From: Hydractinia symbiolongicarpus | Taxonomy: Eukaryota > Cnidaria > Hydrozoa > Anthoathecata > Hydractiniidae | Length of the DNA: 64,000 nt | Direction of reading: 5' to 3' | NCBI RefSeq assembly: GCF_029227915.1 | Contig: NC_079876.1 | Location: forward strand, 9,488,001-9,552,000 | Part shown: in pieces, positions 40,140 to 50,159 of the stretch | Layout: every line of letters begins with the position of its first letter | Numbering within the stretch: the first letter of the stretch is position 1 | Translations under genes and position numbers: made by a program | Notes under the pieces: generated by a model | What the model was told of the DNA's origin: nothing | The model's input: only the letters and a program-made list of their open reading frames with translations | Database searches by the model: none

Positions 40140-40360
40140 TCTCAGCAGTTTCTGATTGGTCAGATTATAAACAAAAAGTAATGTCATTAGCCCGTAAAAT
40201 ATTGCGCCTGATCAAACTGCAAATTTGCTATTTGCTACTATAAATAGTTTTTACAAAAACAAACATTTTTTCCATCGATTGATTGGACAAAATGGATCAC
40301 GTAGATTTTTCCAAACACAAAAATTCTTCGCTTTAATTGGATAAAATAGAACACGTGGTT
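40140..40360 (+). promoter_or_regulatory. Promoter-like region with ATTGG boxes and TATA motif
   Basis: Three inverted CCAAT boxes (TGATTGGTC near 40155, TTGATTGGAC near 40279, TTAATTGGAT near 40333) surround a TATAAATAG at 40239-40247. The last two sit in a degenerate duplication: GATTGGACAAAATGGATCACG and AATTGGATAAAATAGAACACG, 54 bp apart. An E-box CACGTG follows at 40352-40357. No gene that this would serve is recognisable downstream, so the call rests on motif clustering only. Confidence 0.25.
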
Positions 40361-40709
40361 TAGGCGACGGAAATATACTTTTCTGGCGCCACTTTTTTCA
40401 AACCCTCTGGAAGTTTACCGGAGTGTGTTGTGTTTGTTTGCTGGAACGAAATTGATACTTTCTGGATTATTGGATAAGTATTATTTGATAATTTTGTCCG
40501 TCTCTTTTGTGTTAGTAAACAAAACACATTCAGCTAGGTGTAAACTGCAGCTAGGTGCATCTTTATATCTGATTTTTTGTCCCCAGCTGTGTCCCTGCAT
40601 TTTGGCGTACTATTATATAGCTAGCTTCTGGAATAAAGTTAAAAAACATGTTTTTTATGGTCCACAGGTTAGGTTAAATATCTGGAATGAAAATTACTTA
40701 ATTTTATTA

Positions 40710-41100
40710 CTGTCCGAAATTGTCCAAAGGGTTATATTTGGGCCAAATGTGAGAACTATGTGAAAAACGGCCTTAAGAGCCTTAATATATGCTTAAAGTT
40801 TATTTCTTAACTGAATAAAAAACATTGCTTTGGATTCTAAGACCATTAAGGATGATGTAGATGAAATATTAGTCTGTCCGAAATTGTCCAAGGGGTTATT
40901 TTTGGGCCAAATGTGTGAAATATGTGAAAAACAGCCTATGGAGCCTTAATGTATGCTTTAAGTTTGTTTATTAACTAAATAAAAAACATTACTTTGGATT
41001 CTGAGGCCATTAAAGATGATGTAGATGAAATATTAAACTGTCCGAAATTGTCCAAAGGGTCACTTTTGGTCCTAAGGTTTTTCGGGCCAAATATGTGACA
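40710..41100. repeat. 164-bp tandem repeat, 2.4 copies
   Basis: CTGTCCGAAATTGTCCAA begins at 40710, 40874 and 41038, exactly 164 bp apart. Shared pieces include GGGCCAAATGTG, TATGTGAAAAAC, GAGCCTTAAT, ACATT(G/A)CTTTGGATTCT and GATGATGTAGATGAAATATTA. The third copy is partial and has about 20 extra bases before CGGGCCAAAT. Copies are diverged at several sites and carry no consistent reading frame. Confidence 0.85.
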
Positions 41101-41683
41101 TCTATATATTAAATAAAACATCATTCAGAGTCGACGGTTTCAACATTTTAGTTTATCATGCTAGAAGAAAATACCTCAAGTTGTGCATAAATATTTTATT
41201 TATTATATATATACAAAGCAATCATATTGTGTTTCTTTATAAACTGTATAAAATAGCACCCAATCTTGTGTTAAAGCCAAGATTAGCTAGCTAGGTAGCT
41301 AAAAACATCTTTGATTTTAACAATTTCATCTTGAAAAAGCCCACCAAAGTCTTAACTAAATAAAAAAAAAGAAGTATTAAGTTACTTAGCTACAAAATGC
41401 AAAACTGTAGGACCAAAAAATAGCTACTCTTTACAGAAAAATATAAAACAGGAGAAGCAAGATTAAAAAAGATAACAATTATCCACGCTTAAAGTTTTAC
41501 AAGCTGTAAAACAATTTCTTAAACTTAAGGGTGCTCTAATAGCATAAAAATAATAATAAAATCCCTGCAAAATAAAGTAGTTTCCTGTTTTGTCCCTTAC
41601 CTCGTGCTCTGCCAAACTTTAGCTAGCTAAAAAATTGCAAAGACACCGTTGTCTCGCTTATTCCAACATTTTCGAAAAATTCC

Positions 41684-41698
41684 GGTTTCGAACCAGGA
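41684..41698 (-). other. Isolated B-box-like motif
   Basis: Read on the minus strand, CTGGTTCGAAACCGG resembles the T-arm of a tRNA (B-box consensus GGTTCGANTCC). No acceptable D-arm or acceptor stem could be found around it, so it may be a tRNA remnant, a SINE fragment or chance. Confidence 0.2.
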
Positions 41699-42141
41699 TT
41701 CCCGGGTCGAGCAATCAAGTCCAAGGTAAACACCACGCCGCCGTAATTTTTTTGAGAAAAACCATACCTAACAAAACATTAAATGGCATCGCTATGACTC
41801 TCTTAGAAGTTTAGATAATTATTTAATTCGACAGAAAAGGGATCACACTACATCAAATCGCCGTGCACCACTTTGGCAACTTTTTGCGGAGAGAGAGCCA
41901 TTGCTCGAACGGAGCTATTTTCCTCGTTCCCATAAATATATTAGAGCGTGACAAATTTCCGCGTTTCCCCCTAGTACGTGAAATTTTGATGAAAACGTGG
42001 GCGTTTTTGACCCACTTACCCCACTTTTTTTTATGGTCATTTCTTTAAAAGGTTCCGTGAAAATCTGGCTAATCGAGACCACGCCGTTTCCAGTTGAGAT
42101 CAGGTCGGCATAGAGCTTTTGCCATGGTCACTTTTACTAAT

Positions 42142-42151
42142 ATCACGTGAC
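42142..42151. promoter_or_regulatory. CACGTG E-box, module B
   Basis: ATCACGTGAC is a perfect palindromic core (CACGTG at 42144-42149) 77 bp before the module B ATG, aligned with ATCATGTGAC in module A. Its position relative to the start codon is conserved to within one base between the modules. Confidence 0.42.
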
Positions 42152-42218
42152 CTTTTCTAAGATACTTAGCGCTTCAAACGGAAATTGCGTTGATAGCCAT
42201 ATTGGCTTGTTGGTCGCA

Positions 42219-42254
42219 ATGGACAGAAGTTCATTTTCAAGAAACGAAGAAAAG
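42219..42254 (+). other. Candidate first coding exon, module B
   Basis: ATG in the context GCAATGG opens 12 codons (MDRSSFSRNEEK) ending at AAG|GTATGT (42255-42260). It aligns without gaps to the module A exon: start MD, end NEE plus a basic residue. The middle has changed several amino acids while frame and donor stayed intact. As in module A the exon would end in phase 0. Downstream exons are missing, because the array of island and satellite sequence begins within 900 bp; it is at best a truncated gene. Confidence 0.35.
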
Positions 42255-42970
42255 GTATGTTTAGCTACCTGATATATCACTATATTTTTACATGTAATGA
42301 TCCCCTTCTTAGCATTTCTCACACCTAAAGCTAGCTAGCTAGCATAAAACTGCAGACTTAGCTGCAATAATAATAGAACTTAGATAGGAAACTTTATAAC
42401 TACCTATAGCTACTTCTTGTTTGCTCTTTTTATGCTAACTAGCTAGCATAAAAAAAGAGCAAACAGTGCCATATAGCTAGCATAATACACTAGCTACACA
42501 GCTAGCATAAAATTAACTACTTACATGGGTTAAAACTACCAATGTAGCTAACATAAAATTAGCTATTTTTGCTAGCATAAAATCAGCTACATATCACCAT
42601 AGAAAAGTTGTTTTAAAAATATTTTCTAACTAGCTAGCTAACTAGCTATATATATACTACACAGTGAGTGAGATAATTCTACTCTTTAGAAATGTCCCAT
42701 CACATAGATTGTTCAGCTACAATCATCCACAAAATTTCTCGTCTCTACTGGCAATTTTATTCCAAAAACCAAGAACTAAAAAGTTTAGAAAGTCGAACGT
42801 AGAAAGAAGAACGTAGCTAGCTAGATATTTTGCAGATAGTATGTTCATGAAGGTATGTCACGTGTAATCGTTTACCTTGCTGAGCCACAAAGGTCAGTGT
42901 TTAACATGGGGAATGGAGAGCCATATTGGACGATTGTAGTTATATATATATTGTACGCACGTCCAGGAAA

Positions 42971-43140
42971 TGCTTCATCAAATCGAAGATGAAACCGTTT
43001 GATCGATTACCATGAGGCACGTGGGAACTTTGTTTTTTATACGATTCATTGTACAATTCAACCGAAAGTGGCATCTAAAATTTTTCGCTTGCGAACCTAG
43101 GGAACTCAGTTCCACGCTCCGCAACACTTTCTATATTGAT
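42971..43140. other. Unique right edge of the extra segment
   Basis: 170 bp with no match to module A. It contains a near-palindrome GGAACT-C-AGTTCC (43101-43113) and the inverted edge motif ACGCTCCGCAA (43114-43124), which mirrors GGAGCGT and TTGCGGAG at the left edge. A 66-codon frame here (43012-43212) crosses into island sequence and is not credible. Confidence 0.5.
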
Positions 43141-46100
43141 ACCATATACAATGAGAGAGATTTGTGTTTGACATTGATCAGCTTTTTTGTATATATGTGG
43201 CGTTTTGAGTGATTTAAATTTTATGGGTGAGATGTATGTTGAAATGCTTTTGGAAACTTCTTTCCGAATAATTTTCGCATTTGTCAGATGGTCAGAGCAA
43301 GTAATTTTAGTAGATTTAGATTTTAAATGTCACATAAATACTGCAGTTGTTGAAAACCTTTAATTTTTTTGGTCATTTATATAATAATGCAGATGTAAGA
43401 TGCGCACTGCTGTATTGTTTGTTTTTTGATGGACGCATATCTGCTACATAAATTAAATGGAATACAGTGGATTCTTCCACGGGAAACAGCTAGTATGATA
43501 TTACTAGGTTGCATCGCTTTTAACAGTGAAACGATTGAATGTGGGACTTAATTGAACTAACTTTGGACTGTGACCTGATAAATGTGATAAATGAGACAAT
43601 TAGACTCTAAGAAATAACATTCATCTTAATTTGACATGATTGCCGGACCTCAGCGATTACACTGGGCGCTCTGGTAGCGCTTCATTTAAGAATTTAGATA
43701 AATAAGTAATTCTTTACCGTGGGACCAATCCTAGCCGTTATCGCGCGCTGAAGAAATAGCGACAGTTTCAAAAACTGCATTACATTGACTTTCTAACGGT
43801 GTCAGTTCGTTTGAGTTACAATGGTTGAGTCACATATTCGTACCAACATGTATATAGCGATATTTTTCTGATATTACTAGATTGCTTCGCTTTTAACAAT
43901 GAAACGATTGACTGTAGGACTTAATTGAACTAACTTTGGACTGTAACCTGATAAATGTGATAAATGAGACAATTGGACTCCAAGAAATGACATTCATCTT
44001 AATTTGACATGATTGCCGGAACTAAGCGTTTACACTGGGCTCTGTGGTAGAGCTTCATTTAAAAATTTAGATATATAAGTCATTCTTTACCGTGGGACCA
44101 ATCCTAGCCGTTATCGCGCGCTGAAGAAATGCAGACAGTTTCAAAAAGTACATTTCATTGACTATCTAACAGTATCAATCCGTTTGACTTACAACGGTTG
44201 AGTCACATATTCTTACCAAAATGTATTTCGTGATATCTTTCCGGTATTACTAGGTTGTATCGCTTTCAACAGTGAAACGATTGACCGTGGAACTTAATTG
44301 AACTGATTTTTGGCTGTGACCTGATAAATGTGATAAATGAGAGAATTGGACTCAAAGAAATAACATTCTTTTTAATTTGACGTGATTGCCGGAGCTGAGC
44401 GTTTACACTGGGCGCCGTGGTAGCTCTTCATTTAAAAATTAAGATAAAAAAGTTACTTTTTAACTGTTGGACCAATCCTAGCCGGTAGCGCACGCTGAAG
44501 AAATAGCGACAGTTTCAAATACTACATTTCAATGAGCTTCTATCGATGTCAGTCCGTTTGAGTTACCACGGTTGGGTCACATATTCGTACCAACATGTAT
44601 TTAGCGATATTTATCTGTTATTACTAGGTTGCATCGCTTTTAACAGTGAAACGATTGAATGTGGGACTTAATTGAACTAACTTTGGACTGTTACCTGATA
44701 AATGTAATAAATGTGACAATTGGACTCCAAGAATAAACATTCATCTTAATTTGACATGATTGCCGGAACTGAGCGATCACATTGGGCGCTGTGGTAGTGC
44801 TTCATTTAAAAATTTAGATAAATAAATCATTTTTTACCGTGGGACCAATCTTAGCCGTTATCGCGCGCTGAAGAAATAGCGACAGTTTCAAAAACTGCAC
44901 TACATTGACTTTCTAACGGTGTCAGTCCGTTTGAGTTACAATGGTTGGGTCACATATTCGTACCAACATGTATTTAGAGATATTTTTCTGATATTACTAG
45001 ATTGCTTCGCATTTAACAATGAAACGATTGACTGCGGGACTTAATTGAACTAACTTTGGACTGCAACCTGATAAATGTGATAAATAAGACAATTGGACTC
45101 CAAGAAATAACATTCTTCTTAATTAGACTTGTTTGCCTGAACTCAGCGATTACACTAGGCGCTGTGGTAGCGCTTTATTTTAAAATTTAGATTAATAAGT
45201 CTTTTTTTACTGTGGGACCAATCCTAGCTGTTATTTCGCGCTGAAGAAATACAGACAATTTCAAAAAGTACATTTCATTGACTTTCTAACAGTATCAATC
45301 CGTTTGAGTTACAACGGTTGAGTCACATATTCTTACCAAAATATATTTCGTGATATCTTTCCAGTATTACTAGATTGCATCGATTTCAACAGTGAAACGA
45401 TTGACCGTGGAACTTAATTGAACTCATTTTGGGCTGTGACCTTATAAATGTGAAAGTGAGACAATTGAACTCCAAGAAATATCATTCTTCTTGATTTGAC
45501 ATGATTGCCGGAAATCAGCGATTACACGGGGCGCTGTGGTAGCGCTTCATTTAAAAATTAAGATAAAAAAGTTACTTTTTAACAGTAGCCGGTAGCGCAC
45601 GCTGAAGAAATAGCGACAGTTTCAAACACTACATTTCAATGAGTTTCTATCGATGTCAGTCCGTTTGAGTTACAACGGTTGGGTCACATATTCGTACCAA
45701 CATGTATTTAGCGATATTTATCTGTTATTACTAGGTTGCATCGCTTTTAACAGTGAAACGATTGAATGTGGGACTTAATTGAACTAATTTTGGACTGTGA
45801 ACTGATAAATGTGATAAATGAGGCAATTGGACTCCAAGAAATAACATTCATCTTAATTTGACATGATTGCCGGAACTCAGCGATTACACTGGGCGCTGTG
45901 GTAGCGCTTCAATTAAAAATTTAGATAAATAAGTAATTCTTTACCGTGGGAGCAATCCTAGCCGTTATCGCGCGCTGAAGAAGTAGCGACAGTTTCAAAA
46001 ACTGCATTACATTGAAATTCTAACGGTGTCAGTTCGTTTGAGTTACAATGGTTGGGTCACCTATTCGTACCAACATGTACTTAGCGATATTTTTCAGGTG

Positions 46101-49100
46101 TTACTAGATTGCATCACTTTTACCAATGAAACGATTGACTGTGGGACTTAATTGAACTAACTTTGGACTGTGACCTGATAAATGTGATAAATGTGACAAT
46201 TGGACTCCAAGAAATAACATTCATCTTAATTTGAAATGATTGCCGGAACTGAGCGATTACCCTGGGCGCTGTATTAGCACTTCATTTAAAAATTTAAATA
46301 AATAAGTCATTTTTGCTGTGGGACCAATCCTAGCCGTTATCCCGCGCAGAAAAAATAGCGACAGTTTCACAAACTACATTTCATTGACTTTTTAACGGCA
46401 TCAATCCGCTTCAGTTACAACGGTTTCGTCACATATTCGTACCAACATGTATTTAGCGATATTTTTCTGTTATTACTAGATTGCTTCGCTTTTAACAAAA
46501 AAACGATTGACTGTGGGACTTAATTGAACTAACTTTGTACTGTGACCTGATAAATGTGATAAATGAGACAATTGGACTCCAAGAAATAACATTCATCTTA
46601 ATTTGACATGATTGCCGGACCTCAGCGATTACACTGGGCGCTCTGGTAGCGCTTCATTTAAAAAATTAGATAAATAAGTCATTCTTTACCGTGGGACCAA
46701 TCCTAGCCATTATCGCGCGCTGAAGAATTAGCGACAGTTTCAAAAACTGCATTTCAATGACTTTCTAACGATGTCAATCCGTTTGAGTTACAACGGTTTT
46801 GTCACATATTCGTACCAACATGTATTTAGCGATATTTTTCAGGTATTACTAGATTGCATCACTTTTACCAATGAAACGATTGACTGTGGGACTTAATTGA
46901 ACTAACTTTGGACTGTGACCTGATAAATGTGATAAATGTGACAATTGGACTCCAAGAAATAACATTCATCTTAATTTGAAGTAATTGCCGGAACTGAGCG
47001 ACTACCCTGGGCGCTGTGGTAGCGCTTCATTTAAAAATTTAGATAAATAAGTCATTCTTTACCGTGGGACCAATCCTAGCCGTTATCGCGCGCTGAAGAA
47101 ATAGCGACAGTTTCAAAAACTGCATTACATTGACTTTCTAACGGTGTCAGTTCGTTTGAGTTACAATGGTTGGGTCACATATTCGTACCAACATGTATTT
47201 AGCGATATTTTTCTGATATTACTAGATTGCATCCCTTTTACCAATGAAACGATTGACTGTGGGACTTAATTGAACTAACTTTGGACTGTGACCTGATAAA
47301 TGTGATAAATGAGAGAATTGGACTCAAAGAAATAACATTCTTTTTAATTTGACGTGATTGCCGGAACTGAGCGTTTACACTGGGCGCTGTATTAGCACTT
47401 CATTTAAAATTTAAATAAATAAGTCATTTGTGCTGTGGGACCAATCCTAGCCGTTATCCCGCGCAGAAAAAATAGCGACAGTTTCACAAACTACATTTCA
47501 TTGACTTTTTAACGGCATCAATCCGCTTCAGTTACAACGGTTTCGTCACATACTCGTACCAATATGTATTTAGCGATATTTATCTGATATTACTAGGTTG
47601 CATCGCTTTTATCAGTGAAACGATTGAATGTGGGACTTAATTGAACTAACTTTGGACTGTGAACTGATAAATGTGATAAATGAGGCAATTGGACTCCAAG
47701 AAATAACATTCATCTTAATTTGACATGATTGCTGGAACTCAGCGATTACACTGGGCGCTGTGGTAGCGCTTCATTTAAAAATTTAGATAAATAAGTCATT
47801 CTTTACCGTGGGACCAATCCTAGCCGTTATCGCGCGCTGTAGAAATAGCGACAGTTTCAAAAACTGCATTACATTGACTTTCTAACGGTGTCAGTTCGTT
47901 TGAGTTACAATGGTTGGCTCACCTATTCGTACCAACATGTACTTAGCGATATTTTTCTGATATTACTAGATTGCTGCGCTTTTAACAATGAAACGATTGA
48001 CTGTGGGACTTAATTGAACAAACTTTGGACTGTGACCTGATAAATGTGATAAATGAGGCAATTGGACTCCAAGAAATAACATTCATCTTAATTTGACATG
48101 ATTGCCGGAACTCAGCGATTACACTGGGCGCTGTGGTAGCGCTTCATTAAAACATTTAGATAAATAAGTCATTCTTTACCGTGGGACCAATCCTAGCCGT
48201 TATCGCGCGCTGAAGAAATAGCGACAGTTTCAAAAAACTGCATTACATTGACTTTCTAACGGTGTCAGTCCGTTTGAGTTACAATGGTTGGGTCACATAT
48301 TCGTACCAACATGTATTTAGCGATATTTTTCTGATATTACTAGATTGCTTCGCTTTTAACAATGAAACGATTGACTGTGGGACTTAATTGAACTAACTTT
48401 GGACTGTGACCTGATAAATGTGATAAATGAGACAATTGGACTCCAAGAAATAACATTCATCTTAATTTGACATGATTGCCGGACCTCAGCGAATACACTG
48501 GGCGCTCTGGTAGCGCTTCATTTAAAAATTTAGATAAATAAGTCATTCTTTACCGTGGGACCAATCCTAGCCATTATCGCGCGCTGAAGAATTAGCGACA
48601 GTTTCAAAAACTGCATTTCAATGACTTTCTAACGATGTCAATCCGTTTGAGTTACAACGGTTTTGTCACATATTCGTACCAACATGTATTTAGCGATATT
48701 TTTCTGATATTACTAGATTGCATCACTTTTACCAATGAAACGATTGACTGTGGGACTTAATTGAACTAACTTTGCACTGTGACCTGATAATTGTGATAAA
48801 TGAGAGAATTGGACTCAAAGGAATAACATTCTTTTTAATTTGGCCTGATTGCCGGAACTGAGCGTTTACACTGGGCGCTGTGGTAGCACTTTATTTAAAA
48901 ATTTAGATAAATAAGTCATTTTTGCTGTGGGACCAATCCTAGCCGTTATTCCGCGCAGAAGAAATAGCGACAGTTTCAAAAACTACATTTCATTGACTTT
49001 TTAACGGTATCACTCCGCTTCAGTTACAACGGTTGCGTCACATACTCGTACCAACATGTATTTAGCGATATTTATCTGATATTACTAGGTTGCATCGCTT

Positions 49101-50159
49101 TTAACAGTGAAACGATTGAATGTGGGACTTAATTGAACTAACTTTGGACTGTGACCTGATAAATGTGATAAATGAGACAATTAGACTCCAAGAAATAACA
49201 TTCATCTTAATTTGACATGATTGCCGGACCTCAGCGATTACACTGGGCGCTCTGGTAGCGCTTCATTTAAAAATTTAGATAAATAAGTAATTCTTTACCG
49301 TGGGACCAATCCTAGCCGTTATCGCGCGCTGAAGAAATAGCGACAGTTTCAAAAACTGCATTACATTGACTTTCTAACGGTGTCAGTTCGTTTGAGTTAC
49401 AATGGTTGAGTCACATATTCGTACCAACATGTATATAGCGATATTTTTCTGATATTACTAGATTGCTTCGCTTTTAACAATGAAACGATTGACTGTAGGA
49501 CTTAATTGAACTATCTTTGGACCTTAACCTGATAAATGTGATAAATGAGACAATTGGACTCCAAGAAATAACATTCATCTTAATTTGACATGATTGCCGG
49601 AACTGAGCGTTTACACTGGGCTCTGTGGTAGAGCTTCATTTAAAAATTTAGATATATAAGTCATTCTTTACCGTGGGACCAATCCTAGCCGTTATCGCGC
49701 GCTGAAGAAATGCAGACAGTTTCAAAAAGTACATTTCATTGACTATCTAACAGTATCAATCCGTTTGAGTTACAACGGTTGAGTCACATATTCTTACCAA
49801 AATGTATTTCGTGATATCTTTCCGGTATTACTAGGTTGTATCGCTTTCAACAGTGAAACGATTGACCGTGGAACTTAATTGAACTGATTTTTGGCTGTGA
49901 CCTGATAAATGTGATAAAAATGAGAGAATTGGACCCAAAGAAATAACATTCTTTTTAATTTGACGTGATTGCCGGAGCTGAGCGTTTACACTGGGCGCCG
50001 TGGTAGCTCTTCATTTAAAAATTAAGATAAAAAAGTTACTTTTTAACTGTTGGACCAATCCTAGCCGGTAGCGCACGCTGAAGAAATAGCGACAGTTTCA
50101 AATACTACATTTCAATGAGCTTCTATCGATGTCAGTCCGTTTGAGTTACCACGGTTGGG

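Larger units (their letters stand above)
38630..41884. other. Spacer between modules A and B
   Basis: About 3.25 kb of AT-rich DNA without a convincing gene. It contains a tRNA-like sequence (39168-39236), a ~60-bp direct repeat at 39275-39335 and 39775-39840, a promoter-like region with ATTGG boxes and a TATA motif (40140-40360), a 164-bp tandem repeat (40710-41100), scattered GCTAGC clusters and a minus-strand B-box-like motif near 41684-41698. The longest frame (40425-40763) starts at GTG and runs into the tandem repeat, so I do not accept it as a gene. Confidence 0.6.
41885..42970 (+). repeat. Promoter/first-exon module B (direct repeat 2)
   Basis: Diverged copy of module A (37487-38629), same orientation, 4,330-4,400 bp away. 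It begins with TTGCGGAGAGAGAGCC, lacks the GC-rich hairpin of module A, and is about 68 bp shorter before the ATG. Conserved parts cluster around TTTCCAGTTGAGAT, the CACGTG site, the ATG exon and the donor. It stops at about 42970; the following 170 bp (to 43140) do not match module A. If this is a gene fragment, it is cut off inside its first intron by the return of island sequence. Confidence 0.65.
37487..43140. other. Extra segment in island 2, absent from island 1
   Basis: Island 1 reads CTGATTTTACCATATAC across this point, whereas island 2 has CTGATTTT, then 5,654 bp, then ACCATATAC. No clear target-site duplication exists; TGAT flanks both sides (37480-37483 and 43137-43140) if TTTT is counted in the segment, but island 1 then keeps an unexplained TTT. 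The ends carry short inverted matches: TTGCGGAG at 37486-37493 and CTCCGCAA at 43117-43124, the latter 16 bp inside the edge. Contents are two diverged 1.1-kb direct repeats, a tRNA-like sequence, a 164-bp tandem repeat and TAGC-rich spacer. No transposase or other protein is recognisable. Confidence 0.75.
35289..43493 (+). mobile_element. Island 2: same Helitron-like element with 5.65 kb extra
   Basis: It has the same insertion point, TC start (35289) and hairpin-CTAG end (43467-43480, 43490-43493) as island 1. The left 2.2 kb (35289-37486) and right 0.35 kb (43141-43493) match island 1 with four substitutions (14792/35939, 15270/36417, 15541/36688, 16270/37417) and one AT repeat unit. Between them lies a 5,654-bp segment (37487-43140) that island 1 lacks. 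Island 2 is thus a co-duplicated copy, not an independent insertion. Whether the extra segment was gained here or lost from island 1 is open. Confidence 0.62.

Noticed and set aside
40425-40763. 112-codon plus-strand frame, longest in the window
   Set aside because: GTG start, no recognisable domain, and its end lies in the 164-bp tandem repeat. The hydrophobic N-terminus is typical of AT-rich noise. A spliced exon cannot be fully excluded.
37487-42970. LTR retrotransposon reading of the two 1.1-kb direct repeats
   Set aside because: The repeats are strongly diverged, no gag/pol frames lie between, no primer-binding site or polypurine tract was seen, and the second repeat does not end at the segment edge.
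41863-43212. Plus-strand frames of 61 and 66 codons (41863-42048, 43012-43212)
   Set aside because: The first straddles the left edge of module B and starts at GTG. The second crosses the junction between the extra segment and island sequence, so it cannot be an inherited gene.
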